64,000 bases of DNA from Mercurialis annua (GCF_937616625.2 NC_065573.1:3735001-3799000), one strand, 5' to 3'; counted from the stretch's first letter, positions 1 through 12,877 are shown. A program made the numbers and translations. The notes: generated by a model from the sequence alone, not told the origin.

Positions 1-490
1 TTAAACTTAATAAATGTAAATAGTATTGCGAACTCATCTCAGTATATCTGACCCCGTTGTTTTCCCAAATTTTCCAGGTTTATGATTTGAAAGCTGGTCC
101 ACTCCGATTCTTTTGATTCCTCGGAGGTTTTATGTTATTTAAACTACTTCTGTTTTCAAACTCTTAGACCGCAGTAGAACTAGTTAATATATTATATTGT
201 TATTGCACTTTGGGATTGTCGATCTGTTCAATTATTTATTATTGGCATGTTTACTCTGGAATATTTTATTATTATATTTAAGGCATGCTGTTGAGCATTT
301 CAGATATTTAAGTTATTTATATTAGAACTGAAATATAAATTGTTAGACTTAGGTAGGAGTCTCGGTTGCCCCCGAGCAGTTTTTTGGAGGTTTAATGTTT
401 ATTTGTTTTTTTCAAGGCTTGCTACGGGTTTTGGTACGACCATACCCATACCCTAGCGCCGGTCACGATTCATGAAATTGGGTCATGACA
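1..490 (+). mobile_element. 3' portion of a Ty3/gypsy LTR (3' LTR or solo LTR, start outside window)
   Basis: The segment ends with the same terminal signature as the other LTRs here: a CTAGCGCCGGT block, then GGGTCATGACA at 480-490, after which satellite resumes with no primer-binding site. It is therefore the right end of a plus-strand 3' LTR or solo LTR. It shares with the LARD-like and gag-pol LTRs the AACTCATCTCAGTATATCTG block (31-50), the CTGAC...CAG block (48-77) and the CTCGG/CCGAG stem (361-376). The stretches between these are clearly diverged, so it is a related but different subfamily. The terminal GTCATGACA differs by one CpG-type transition from the GTCGTGACA of the others. The target duplication cannot be checked because the left end is outside. 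Confidence 0.86.
48..77 (+). promoter_or_regulatory. 3'-splice-site-like block (CTGAC, pyrimidine run, CAG)
   Basis: CTGAC at 48-52 fits the plant branch-point consensus. A pyrimidine-rich run and CAG at 75-77 follow, with 26 nt from the branch A to the final G. The same arrangement recurs in the other LTRs of the window although surrounding sequence has diverged. That it is a working splice acceptor is inference. Confidence 0.4.
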
Positions 491-3400
491 ATAATGTTTG
501 TAAACGTTTGGCTTAAATCGCTAAAAAGGTGAAACGTTTGGATTTGTTTCCTAACGTTTGTAAACGTTTGGCTTAAATCGCTAAAATGGTGAAACGCTTG
601 GATTTGTTTCCTACGTTTGTATACGTTCGGCTGAAATTTCTGAACAGGTGAAACGCTTGGATTTGTTTCATAGCGTTTGTAAACGTTTGGCATAAATTAC
701 TAAAAAGGTGAAACGCTTTGATTTGTTTCGGAACGTGTGTAAACATTCGGCTTAAATTTCATAAAAGATGAAACGCTTGGATTTGTTTCGAAACATTTGT
801 AAGCGTTTGGCTTAAATTGCTAAAAAGGTGAAACGCTTGGTTTTGTTTCGTAACATTTATAAAGGTTTGGCTTAAATAACTAAAAATGTGAAACGTTTTG
901 ATTTGTTTCTTAACGTTTTATACGTTTGGTTTTGTTTTGTAACGTTTGCAAACGTTTGGCTTAAATTGCTAAAAAGGTGAAACGTTTGGGTTTGTTTTGT
1001 AACGTTTGTAAACATTTGGCTTAAATTGCTAAAAAGGCGAAACGTTTGGATTTGTTCCGTAACGTTTGGCTTAAATCGCTAAAAAGGTGAAACGTTTAGA
1101 ATTGTTCGGAACGTTTGTAAATGTTTGGCTTAAATCGCTAAAAAGGTTCAACGTTTGGATTTGTTTTGTAACGTTTGTAAATGTTTGGCTTAAATCGCTA
1201 AAAACGGGAAACGTTTGGATTTGTTTCGTAACGTTTCTAAACGTTTGGCTTAAATCGCTAAAAAAGCGAAACATTTGGATTTGTTTCGTAATGTTTGCAA
1301 ACGTTTGGCTTAAAATGTCAAAAAGGTTAAACGCTTGGATTTGATTTTTTAACGTTTGTAAACGTTTGGCTTAAATTGCTAAAAAGCTGAAACATTTGGA
1401 TTTGTTTCATAACCTTTGTAAACGTTTGACATAAATCGCTTAAAAGGTGAAACGTTTGGATTTGTTTCGTAACGTTTGTAAACGTTTGGCTTAAATCGTT
1501 AAAAAGGGGAAACGTTTGAATTTTTTTCGTAACATTTATAAACGTTTGGCTTCAATTGCAGAAAAGGTGAAACGTTTGAATTTGTTTCGTAACGTTTGTA
1601 AACGTTTGGCTTAAATCGCTAAAAAGGTGAAATGTTTGGTTTTGTTTCGTATTGTTTGTAAACGTTCGGCTTAAATCGCTAAAAAGGTGAAATGTTTGGA
1701 TTTGTTTCGTTCGTTTGTAACAGTTTGGCATAAATCGCTAAAAAGGTGAAATGTTTGGTTTTGTTTCATATTGTTTGTAAAGGTTTGGCTTAAATTACTA
1801 AAAAGGTGAAACACTTGGATTTGCTTCGGAACGTTTGTAAATATTCGAGTTAAATTGCTAAAAAGATGAAACGCTTTGATTTGCTTCATAACGTTTAGCT
1901 TAAATCGCTAAAAAGGTAAAACGCTTGGTTTTGATTCTTATCATTTGTAAAGGTTTGGCTTAAATCACTAAAAATGTGAAACGTTTGGATTTATTTTGTA
2001 ACGTTTTAAACGTTTGGTTTTGTTTCGTAACGTTTGTAAAGGTTTGGCTTAAATCGCTAAAAAGGGGAAACGTTTGGATTTATTTTGTAACGTTTGTAAA
2101 CATTTGGCTTAAATTGCTAAAAAGGCGAAACGTTTGGATTTGTTTCGTAACGTTTGTAAACGTCCGGCTTAAATTGCTAAAAAGGTGAAACGTGTAGATT
2201 TATGTTGAAACGTTTGTAAATGTTTGGCTTAAATCGCTTAAAAGGTTAAACGTTTAGATATGTTTTAAAACGATTGTAAACGTTTGGCTTAAATCGCTAA
2301 AAAGGTGAAACATTTGGATGTGTTTCGTAACGTTTGTAAACGTTTGGATTAAATCGCTAAAAATTTGAAACGTTTGGATCTGTTTCGTAACGTTTGTAAA
2401 CGTTTGACTTAAATCGCTAAAAAGGTGAAACATTTGGATTTGTTTCGTAACGTTTGTAAACGTCTGGCTTAAATTGCTAAAAAGGTGAAACATTTGGATT
2501 TGTTTCGAAACGTTTGTAAACGTTTGGCTTAAATTGCTAAAAAGGTTAAACGCTTAAATTTAGTTTATAACGTTTGTAAACACGTTTGACTTAAATTGCT
2601 AAAAAGGTGAAACATTTGGATTTGTTTCATAACCTTTGTAAACGTTTGGCTTAAATCGCTAAAAAGGTGAAACGTTTGGATTTGTTTCATAACCTTTGTA
2701 AACGTTTGGCTAAAATCGCTAAAAAGGTTAAACATTTGGATTTGTTTCGCAACATTTGTAAACGTTTGGCTTCAATCGCTAAAAAGGTGAGACGTTTGGA
2801 TTTGTTTCTAAACGTTTGTAAATGTTTGGCTTCAATCGCTAAAAAGGTGGGACATTTGGATTTGTTTCGTAACGTTTGTAAACGTTTGGCATAAATCGCT
2901 AAAAAAAGTGAAATGTTTAGATTTATTTCATAACTTTTCCAACGTTTGGATTAAATCGCTAAAATGGGGAAACAGTTGGATTTGTTTCGTAACGTTTGTA
3001 AACGTTTGGCATAAATCGCTAAAAAGGTGAAATGTTTGGTTTTGTTTCGTATTGTTTGTAAACGTTCGGCTTAAATCGCTAAAAAGATAAAACGTTTGGA
3101 TTTGTTTCGTTCATTTGTAACAGTTTGGCATAAATTGCTAAAAAGGTGAAATGTTTGGTTTTGTTTCATAATGTTTGTAAACGTTTGGCTTACATTACTA
3201 AAAAGGTGAAACGCTTGGATTTGTTTCGGAACGTTTGTAAATATTCGGGTTAAATTGTTAAAAAGATGAAACGCTTGGATTTGTTTCATAACGTTTGGCT
3301 TAAATTGCTAAAAAGGTGAAACGCTTGGTTTTGTTTCGTATGATTTGTAAAGGTTTGGCTTAAATCACTAAAAATGTGAAACATTTGGATTTATTTCGTA

Positions 3401-6400
3401 ACGTTTTAAACGTTTGGTTTTGTTTTGTAACGTTTGTAAACGTTTGACTTAAATCGCTAGAAAGAGGAAACGTTTGGATTTATTTAGTAACGTTTGTAAA
3501 CATTTGGCTTAAATTGCTAAAAAGGCGAAACGTTTGGATTTGTTTCGTAACGTTTGTAAACGTTTGGATTAAATCGCTAAAAAGGTGAAACGTGTAGATT
3601 TGTTTTGTAACGTTTGTAAATGTTTGGTTTAAATCGCTTAAAAGGTTAAACGTTTGGCTTATATCGCTAAAAAGGTTAAACGTTTGGATGTGTTTCGTAA
3701 CGTTTGTAAACGTTTGGCTTAAATCGCTAAAAAGTTGAAACGTTTGGATCTGTTTCGTAACGTTTGTAAACGTTTGGCATAAATCGCTAAAAAGGTGAAA
3801 CATTTTGGATTTGATTCGTAACCTTTGTAAACGTTTGCTTAAATTGCTAAAAAGGTGAAACACTTGGATTTGTTTCGTAATGTTTGTAAACGTTTGGCTT
3901 AAATGGCTAAAAAGGTGAAACATTTAGATTTGTTTCGTAACGTTTGTAAACGTTTGGCTTAAATAGCTAAAAAAGTTAAACGCTTAAATTAATTTTGTAA
4001 CGTTTGTAAACACGTTTGACTTAAATTGCTAAAAAGGCGAAACATTTGGATTTGTTTCATAAACTTTGTAAACGTTTGGCTTAAATCTCTCAAAAGGAGA
4101 AACGTTGGGATTTGTTTCATAACTTTTGTTAACGTTTGGCTTAAATTGCTAAAAAGGTGAAACATTTGGATTTATTTGGCAACGTTTGTAAACGTTTGGC
4201 TTCAATTGCTAAACAGGTGAGACGTTTGGATTTGTTTCGTAACATTTTTAAACGTTTGACTTAAATCGCTTAAAAGGTGAAACGTTTGGATTTGTTCCGT
4301 AACGTTTGGCTTAAATCGCTAAAAAAGTGAAACGTTTAGAATTGTTTCGGAACGTTTGTAAATGTTTTGCTTAAATCACTAAAAACGGGAAATGTTTGGA
4401 TTTGTTTCGTAACGTTTGTAAACGTTTGGCTTAAATCGCTAAAAAGGCGAAACATTTGGATTTGTTTCGTAATGTTTGCAAACGTTTGGCTTAAAATGCT
4501 AAAAAGGTTAAACGCTTGGATTTGATTTTTTAACGTTTGTAAACGTTTGGCTTAAATTGCTAAAAAGCTGAAACATTTGGATTTGTTTCATAACCTTTGT
4601 AAACGTTTGACTTAAATTGCTTAAAAGGTGAAACGTTTGGATTTGTTTCGTAACGTTTGTAAACGTTTGGCTTAAATCGCTAAAAAGGGGAAACATTTGA
4701 ATTTATTTCGTAACGTTTATAAACGTTTGGCTTCAATTGCTGAAAAGGGGAAACGTTTGAATTTGTTTCGTAAGGTTTGTAAACGTTTGGCTTAAATCGC
4801 TAAAAAGGTGAAATGTTTGGTTTTGTTTCGTAACATTTGTAAATGTTGGCTTAAATCGCTAAAAAGGTGAAAAGTTTGGATTTGTTTCGTCACGTTTGTA
4901 GATGTTTAGCTTAAATCGCTAAAAAGGTTCGATGTTCGGATTTTTTTTGTAACGTTTGTAAACGTTTGGCTGAATTCGCTAAAAAGGTGAAACATTTGGA
5001 TTTGTTTCGTGACGTTTGTAAATATTTAACTTAAATTGCTAATAAAGTGAAACGCTTGTTTTTGTTTCGTAACATTTGTAAAGGTTTGGCTTAAATCACA
5101 AAAATGTGAAACGTTTGGATTTGTTTTGTAACGTTTTAAACTTTTGGTTTTGTTTCGTAACGTTTGGCTTATATAGCTAAAAAGGTGAAATGTTTGGATA
5201 TGTTTTTTAACATTTGTAAACGTTTGGCTTAAATTGCTAAAAAGGCGAAACGTTTGGATTTGTTTCATAACGTTTGTAAATGTTGGCTTAAATCGCTAAA
5301 AAGGTGAAAAGTTTGGATTTGTTTCGTCACGTTTGTAAATGTTTAGCTTAAATTGCTAAAAAGGTTCAATGTTTGGATTTGATTTATAAAGTTTGTAAAC
5401 GTTTGGCTGAAATCGCTAAAAAGGTGAAACATCTGGATTTGTTTCGTGACGTTTGTAAACGTTTGGCTTAAATCGCTAAAAAAGGAAAACGTTTGGATTT
5501 GTTTCGTAACGTTTGTAAATGTTTTCTTAAATTGCTAAAAAGGTGAAACGCTTGGATTTGTTTCGTAACGTTTGTAAACGTTTGGCTTAAATCGCTAAAA
5601 AGATGAAACGTTTGGATTTATTTTGTAATGTTTGTAAACATTGGGCTTAAATCGCTAAAAAGGTGAAACATATTGATTTGTTTCGTAACATTTGTAAACG
5701 TTTGGCTTAAATCGGTAAAAAGGTGAAACGTTTGGATTTGTTTCGGAACGTTTGTAAATGTTTGGCTTAAATTGCTAAAAAAATGAAACGCTGGATTTGT
5801 TTCATAACGTTTGTAAACGTTTTGCTTAAATTGCTAAAAAGAAGAAACGCTTGGATTTTTTTAGGAACGTTTGTAAACGTTTGGCTTTAATCGCTAAAAA
5901 GGTGAGACGTTTGGATTTGTTTCGTAACGTTTGTAAATGTTTGGCTTCAATCGCTAAAAAGGTGGACATTTGGATTTGTTTCGTAACGTTTGTAAACGTT
6001 TGGCATAAATCGCTAAAAAAGTGAAATGTTTGGATTTATTTCGTAACGTTTTCAACGTTTGGCTTAAATCGCTAAAATGGGGAAACATTTGGATTTTATT
6101 CATAACGTTTGTAAACGTTTCGCATAATTCGCTAAAAAGGTGAAATGTTTGGTTTTGTTTCGTATTGTTTGTAAACGTTCGGCTTACATCGCTGAAAAGG
6201 TGAAACATTTGGATTTCTTTCGTAACGTTTGTATACGTTTGGCTTAAATTTCTAAAAAGGTGAAACGCTTGGATTTGTTTTGTAACGTTTGTAAACGTTT
6301 GGCTTAAATTACTAAAAAGGTGAAACGCTTGGATTAGTTTCGGAACGTTTGTAAACATTTGGCTTAAACTGCTAAAAAGATGAAACGCTTGGATTTGTTT

Positions 6401-9400
6401 CGTAACATTTGTAAACGTTTGGCTTAAATTGCTAATAAGGTGAAACGCTTAGTTTTGTTTCGTAACATTTGTAAAGGTTTGGCTTAAATCACTAAAAATG
6501 TGAAACGTTTGGATTTGTTTCGTAACGTTTTAAACGTTTGGTTTTGTTTCGTAACGTTTGGCTTAAATCGCTAAAAAGGTGAAACGTTTGGATTTGTTTT
6601 GTAACATTTGTAAACGTTTGGCTTAAATTCCTAAAAAGGCAAAACGTTTCGATTTGTTTCGTAACATTTGTAAATGTTGGCTTAAATCGCTTAAAAGGTG
6701 AAAAGTTTGGATTTGTTTCGTCACGTTTGTAAATGTTTAGCTTAAATCGCTAAAAAGGTTCAATGTTGGGATTTGTTTTGTAACGTTTGTAAATGTTTGG
6801 CTGAAATCGCTAAAAAGGTGAAACATTTGGATTTGTTTCGTGACGTTTGTAAACGTTTGGCTTAACTTGCTAAAAAGGGAAAACGTTTGGATTTGTTTCG
6901 TCACGTTTGTAAATGTTTGGCCTAAATTGCTAAAAAGGTGAAACGCTTGGATTTGTTTCATAACGTTTGTAAACATTTGGCTTAAATCGCTAAAAAGGTG
7001 AAACGTTTGGATTTGTTAAGTAATGTTTGTAAACATTGGGGCTTAAATCGCTAAAAAGGCGAAACAATTTGATTTGTTTCGTAACGTTTGTAAACGTTTG
7101 GCTTAAATCGCTAAAAAGGTGAAAAAGTAAAACGTTTGAATTTGTTTCGTAACGTTTGTAAACGTTTGGCTTAAATCGCTAAAAAGGTGAAATGTTTGGT
7201 TTTGTTTCGTAACGTTTGTAAATGTTGGCTTAAATCGCTAAAAAGGTGAAAAGTTTGGATTTGTTTCGTCACGTTTGTAGATGTTTAGCTTAAATCGCTA
7301 AAAAGGTTCGATGTTTGGATTTGTTTTGTAACGTTTGTAAACGTTTCGCTGAATTCGCTAAAAAGGTGAAACATTTGGATTTGTTTCGTGACGTTTGTAA
7401 ATATTTAGCTTAAATTGCTAATAAGGTGAAACGCTTGTTTTTGTTTCGTAACATTTGTAAAGGTTTGGCTTAAATCACAAAAATGTGAAACGTTTGGATT
7501 TGTTTTGTAACGTTTTAAACTTTTGGTTTTGTATCGTAACGTTTGGCTTAAATAGCTAAAAAGGTGAAATGTTTGGATATGTTTTTTAACATTTGTAAAC
7601 GTTTGGCTTAAATTGCTAAAAAGGCGAAACGTTTGGATTTGTTTCGTAACGTTTGTAAATGTTGGCTTAAATCGCTAAAAAGGTGATAAGTTTAGATTTG
7701 TTTCGTCACGTTTGTAAATGTTTAGCTTAAATTGCTAAAAAGGTTCAATGTTTGGATTTGTTTTATAAAGTTTGTAAACGTTTGGCTGAAATCGCTAAAA
7801 AGGTGAAACATCTGGATTTGTTTCGTGACGTTTGTAAACGTTTGGCTTAAATCGCTAAAAAAGGAAAACGTTTGGATTTGTTTCGTAATGTTTGTAAATG
7901 TTATCTTAAATTGCTAAAAAGGTGAAACGCTTGGATTTGTTTCGTAACGTTTGTAAACGTTTGGCTTAAATCGCTAAAAAGATGAAACGTTTGGATTTGT
8001 TTTGTAATGTTTGTAAACATTGGGCTTAAATCGCTAAAAAGGTGAAACATATTGATTTGTTTCGTAAAGTTTGTAAACGTTTGGCTTAAATCGGTTAAAA
8101 GGGGAAACGTTTGGATTTGTTTCGTAACATTTGTAAATGTTTGGCTTAAATCGCTAAAAAGGTGAAACGGCTGGATTTGTTTCGTAACGTTTGTAAACGT
8201 TTTGCTTAAATTGCTAAAAAGAAGAAACGCTTGGATTTTTTTCGGAACGTTTGTAAACGTTTGGCTTTAATCGCTAAAAAGGTGAGACGTTTGGATTTGT
8301 TTCGTAACGTTTGTAAATGTTTGGCTTCAATCGGTAAAAAGGTGGGACATTTGGATTTGTTTCGTAACGTTTGTAAACGTTTGGCATAAGTCGCTAAAAA
8401 AGTGAAATGTTTGGATTTATTTCGTAACGTTTTCTACGTTTGGCTTAAATCGCTAAAATGGGGAAACATTTGGATTTTATTCATAACGTTTGTAAACGTT
8501 TCGCATAATTCGCTAAAAAGGTGAAATGTTTGGTTTTGTTTCGTATTGTTTGTAAACGTTCGGCTTACATCGCTGAAAAGGTGAAACATTTGGATTTCTT
8601 TCGTATCGTTTGTATACGTTTGGCTTAAATTTCTAAAAAGGTGAAACGCTTGGATTTGTTTTGTAACGTTTGTAAACGTTTGGCTTAAATTACTAAAAAG
8701 GTGAAACGCTTGGATTAGTTTCGGAACGTTTGTAAACATTTGGCTTAAACTGCTAAAAAGATGAAACGCTTGGATTTGTTTCGTAACGTTTGTAAACGTT
8801 TGGCTTAAATTGCTAATAAGGTGAAACGCTTAGTTTTGTTTCGTAACATTTGTAAAGGTTTGGCTTAAATCACTAAAAATGTGAAACGTTTGGATTTGTT
8901 TCGTAACGTTTTAAACGTTTGGATTTGTTTCGTAACGTTTGGCTTAAATCGCTAAAATGGTGAAACGTTTGGATTTGTTTTGTAACATTTGTAAACGTTT
9001 GGCATAAATTGCTAAAAAGGCAAAACGTTTCGATTTGTTTCGTAACATTTGTAAATGTTGGCTTAAATCGCTTAAAAGGTGAAAAGTTTGGATTTGTTTC
9101 GTCACGTTTGTAAATGTTTAGCTTAAATCGCTAAAAAGGTTCAATGTTGGGATTTGTTTTGTAACGTTTGTAAACGTTTGGCTGAAATCGCCAAAAAGGT
9201 GAAACATTTGGATTTGTTTCGTGACGTTTGTAAACGTTTGGCTTAAATCGCTAAAAAGGGAAAACGTTTGGATTTGTTTCGTCACGTTTGTAAATGTTTG
9301 GCCTAAATTGCTAAAAAGGTGAAACGCTTGGATTTGTTTCATAACGTTTGTAAACATTTGGCTTAAATCGCTAAAAAGGTGAAACGTTTGGATTTGTTAA

Positions 9401-9882
9401 GTAATGTTTGTAAACATTGGGCTTAAATCGCTAAAAAGGCGAAACAATTTGATATGTTTCGTAACGTTTGTAAACGTTTGGCTTAAATCGCTAAAAAGGT
9501 GAAAAAGTGAAACGTTTGAATTTGTTTCGTAACGTTTGTAAACGTTTGGCTTAAATCGCTAAAAAGGTGAAATGTTTGGTTTTGTTTCGTAACGTTTGTA
9601 AATATTGGCTTAAATCGCTAAAAAGGTGAAAAGTTTGGATTTGTTTCGTCACGTTTGTAGATGTTTAGCTTAAATCGCTAAAAAGGTTCGATGTTTGGAT
9701 TTGTTTTGTAACGTTTGTAAACGTTTGGCTGAATTCGCTATAAAGGTGAAACATTTGGATTTGTTTCGTGACGTTTGTAAATATTTAGCTTAAATTTCTA
9801 ATAAGGTGAAACGCTTGTTTTTGTTTCGTAACATTTGTAAAGGTTTGGCTTAAATCACAAAAATGTGAAACGTTTGGATTTG
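491..9882 (+). repeat. 60-bp satellite array, block 1 (plus orientation)
   Basis: About 156 head-to-tail copies of a 60-bp monomer. Each consensus monomer has three AACGTTT boxes at positions 1, 11 and 41, a TTAAATCGCTAAAAAGGTG segment between boxes 2 and 3, and GGATTTGTTTCGT after box 3. It carries five CpG sites, and most differences between copies are CG to TG or CA changes at those sites. From 491 to about 4750 the monomers are diverged but show longer duplications: a marker near 1721 recurs at 3121 (offset 1,400 bp) and one near 1053 recurs at 4293 (offset 3,240 bp). From about 4750 the block is organised as HOR A. Short 29-30-bp monomers occur, for example at 912-940 and about 2000-2028. 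Open frames here come from the 60-bp (20-codon) period and are not genes. Confidence 0.97.
9878..9882. repeat. Target-site duplication ATTTG, left copy
   Basis: ATTTG directly precedes the solo LTR and is repeated directly after it at 12878-12882. It comes from the satellite segment GGATTTGTTT. Five base pairs is the usual Ty3/gypsy duplication length. Confidence 0.92.
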
Positions 9883-10634
9883 TGTCACGACCCGATTTCC
9901 GCCTCGAAACTCGAGCCGAGACCGGCGCTAGGGAATGGGAATGGTTGTTCCGAAACCCGTAGCAAGCCTAAAACCTCTATAAATTTTTCGCCTCCTAAAT
10001 ATAAATATAGGTCGTATCTCGCGTACGACCCGTTTTCAGAAAACACCGTTAAAACATTTTTCCGTTTAGCGCGGAAAACACATTCTGAAAATATTCATAT
10101 AGGCGATATCGCGCTTTCAGAAATGCTGGTTGAATAACCCTAGTTATTCTGACCCACGCGCATTTCTGAAAACCGGTGCGGTGGTACAGGGACTTGGCTC
10201 ACGTGCCTTGCCTCGCAGGCAGCCCCGTTTCAAACCGCGCACCCGAACAATATGTTTAATAAAATATATCGAACACTTTCCTTTTCAAAGCGTTGTATCA
10301 AACATATTTAAAAACATGCACAGCAGGCACACAAACGTAAGGCCAGCTAAAACTACACACAGTGTCTTTGCAGACCAAAGACGCGAAGCTTGGCCACCCG
10401 TAGGGGACACCATAAAACACCATATGCCTATTGAGTAGCCACTTATTAGAGCTAGACAAAGTCAGGTTCCTATCAGAGTATATAGACGGAGGAACCATGA
10501 CGTGGCTACAGGCATATCAAACCTATATACACTATTGCAGCATCTAAGAGTTTAAAGTGTTATTTACATAACAACAGACTAAGCTTCCCTGATGGAAAAG
10601 GATGGAAGCTCGACCAGACCCGGTAGCTAGGTAC

Positions 10635-10663
10635 CTGAAAATGATAAACAACAACGGGGTCAG
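10635..10663 (-). promoter_or_regulatory. 3'-splice-site-like block in the solo LTR
   Basis: Read on the minus strand, CTGAC (10663-10659) is followed by CCCGTTGTTG, a T-rich run and TTTTCAG ending at 10635. The branch A to AG distance is about 25 nt. The CTGACCCCGTTGTT core is the same as in the three other LTR types. Splicing is inferred, not shown. Confidence 0.4.
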
Positions 10664-11753
10664 AAATATAAATATTTCTGAGTGAGTAGATAGGTTTACA
10701 GTTAAATATCAAAATCGCGTATAGACAAAATGTCGATATATAAAAATATTACCAGTCCTCGATCCAAATGAAACCCTAATCCTGATTACGTTATAGTGCT
10801 ATCATATATATAATGCATATGCACAACTCTTGTTTAATACAGGATGTGCTGTATACATATGTATCACAGCCATCTTGACTCTGTATAGGGTTGCTGGGCC
10901 GGAACTTAAATCACTGCCACCTCAGGACTACCCATTAGGTTTAAGCCGCTTTATAAGCATCTGGCTTAAAACCTAATCTCAATATGTATGCTTATAATAT
11001 TTACCTCTCATCTAGTTCATTAACACCGGTGATCACACAGTCCTATTGTTGCCCAATAGATAGCTCGTTTCAGTGGATCTTCCTTGGCTAAGTTTCATAC
11101 TTAGTGCGATTTATGATTTAAAAACAATTGAATACTAATATTCAAAAGTAAACAAATGAACTCACAAACACCGCTAGGTCTGGAACTTAATCCTGTGGTT
11201 GTGGTCAGACTGCTGGCTAGCTGGTCGGACTAAACACACAAAGCAAACAGGATAAAACACATCAATATATGTTTCCTATAAAACTTCTAGGTCCTTAAAC
11301 CCAGATCTAGGTCAAACATATAATCATATAAACACGTAACACTTATGGTCTGTTTTCTTTTAAAACCATATTATAAATTCTCGTTTTGAGAAAACGTTCT
11401 AACTTCACTCTGGAAGTTATTTTAGGTATCACAATACCCTAAGAAAACCATTTATAGTATAGACCTAATTGTCAAAACAATTCTCGGTCATATACTAAGT
11501 ATTTAGCAAAAGCGATTGCTAAATCTTCAAAACCGTTTAAACGTTGACTTTAACTCTTTTAAAGTCCATTATAAACGTTTAATTTTACTTTTAAAATCTC
11601 CTTTTAAAAGTCTTTAGGTTTAGTATATAAAACCTTTTCAATTTCTTCTAACACAAGTTATCGTTTTAAAACGTTTTCGAATCAACGAAACTACGTCAAG
11701 TTCTTAGGGCAAAAAGCCCAAAAACAAATCCCTATCCGTCAGCGTCTCGGCAC

Positions 11754-11930
11754 GGTGCACGATCGTGCACCTTGGGTGCATGATCGTGCACCCCAGGGCA
11801 GTGCACGATCGTGCACAATTGGTGCACGTTCGTGCACCCCAGATGGTGCACGTTCGTGCACCTTGGGTGCACGTTCGTGCACCCTCTCATGGTGCACGTT
11901 CGTGCACCAAATGGTGCACGTTCGTGCACC
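11754..11930. repeat. Array of eight palindromes (GGTGCACGWWCGTGCACC)
   Basis: Near-identical 16-18-bp inverted repeats start at 11754, 11775, 11801, 11821, 11845, 11866, 11891 and 11913. The first, GGTGCACGATCGTGCACC, is a perfect palindrome; several later ones have arms GGTGCACG and CGTGCACC around TT. Spacing alternates between about 21 and 25 bp, so the array is four tandem dimers of about 46 bp. It is GC- and CpG-rich inside an AT-rich LTR. All open frames across it (VHDRAP or GARSCT-type peptides) are by-products of the repeat. It could be a transcription-factor site cluster, a cruciform former or a methylation target; no function is shown. Confidence 0.95.
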
Positions 11931-11942
11931 CGAGTGCACAGC

Positions 11943-11965
11943 CCCGGGAAAGTTGATTTCCCGGG
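11943..11965. repeat. Inverted repeat CCCGGGAAA / TTTCCCGGG
   Basis: Two perfect 9-nt arms are separated by GTTGA. It lies just beyond the eight-palindrome array on its right and could form a stable hairpin in RNA or single-stranded DNA. Confidence 0.8.
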
Positions 11966-12316
11966 CTTTCCGACGTGCTTTAACTCCATTTTCCGCCCCT
12001 AACACGTATACACATTCCAATCTATCCATATTCACGTTCGAAACGTAAAACTAATACGTTTACGTTCGATTCGATACGGTAACCGTTTATAAACGAGTTT
12101 ATATTCGAAATATATCGATATATATCAAAATAAACATTTAATACGGGTATACTACCTCGATTACTTGAGTAATCGTTGAAGAAATGGAGTTAGAATCGAG
12201 AAACGGGCGAAGCGGCCGAAACCCTAAGTTTCGCGTGCACTGAGAGCTTAAGCAGCTCTATCTTCTTTCTTCAAAGAAGGAAATGAGGCTTCTGCCTCTT
12301 ATTTTCAAAGCAAATG

Positions 12317-12328
12317 TTATATATATAG
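12317..12328 (-). promoter_or_regulatory. Possible TATA box of the solo LTR
   Basis: On the minus strand the sequence reads CTATATATATAA, in the part of the LTR where a promoter would be expected, upstream of a leader-like purine/pyrimidine-rich stretch. AT-rich strings are common in this LTR, so this is only a candidate. Confidence 0.35.
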
Positions 12329-12877
12329 GAAATGGTTAAAGTGCAGTTTAGTACTAGCTCAATCATGCACTTTAAACCAACTTCTAAACTAGTCGTCCGT
12401 AGCCTAAACGGAAACGATTTCCAAATTTCGTGAAAATTTTACCAAAAATCTAATAAAATATAGAAAGAATAAAAATATTATTTTTATTCCCATCCGACTT
12501 ATATTTTATTCTTAATAAATCATTTTTGATTTATTAAGCCCGCATTGACTGCGCTTGATAAAATTTCTGCTTCCAAATTTTATCAAATTTTCACGATAAC
12601 CTTTTTAAAATATTTCGCGAATATTGGCACCAAAAATATTCGCTAGGGACTTATGAATTATTCTGCACCCAATTCATAAATCCATATTATCACCGTTAAC
12701 TATATAACTATTCAAATTTAAATTCTAAAAATTTAAATTTGCAATCCTATAGCCATATTATAAATTTAGAGACACTTGTAAATTAAATTTATCTTTAAAT
12801 TTAATTTACCTACTCCCGTCTAATAAAATATTAGACACGTGGCTATATTTTATTCCTTAAATTTTCGGGTTATTACA

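Larger units (their letters stand above)
9883..12877 (-). mobile_element. Solo LTR of a Ty3/gypsy retrotransposon (2,995 bp)
   Basis: On the minus strand it begins TGTAATAACCCG (12877 downward) and ends GGGTCGTGACA (9883), giving TG...CA ends. It is flanked by ATTTG on both sides, with no internal domain or second LTR, so it is a solo LTR left by LTR-LTR recombination. Its 3' end shares the GGCTTGCTACGGGTTTCGG and CCTAGCGCCGG blocks with the other LTRs. Most of its body does not obviously match them, so it is a separate family of the same lineage. It holds an eight-palindrome array (11754-11930), a TATA-like box (12317-12328) and a branch-point/acceptor-like block (10635-10663). Open frames inside it (for example 9865-10438) show no retroviral motif and are not called as genes. 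Confidence 0.93.

Noticed and set aside
9865..10438. Two frames of 90 and 102 codons at the edge of the solo LTR
   Set aside because: One starts in satellite and crosses the LTR boundary, the other overlaps it. Neither has retroviral or host motifs, and both run antisense to the LTR.
11732..12048. Overlapping frames on both strands encoding VHDRAP- or GARSCT-type repeats
   Set aside because: They are by-products of the palindromic array in the solo LTR, with frames open on both strands at once and no known domain.
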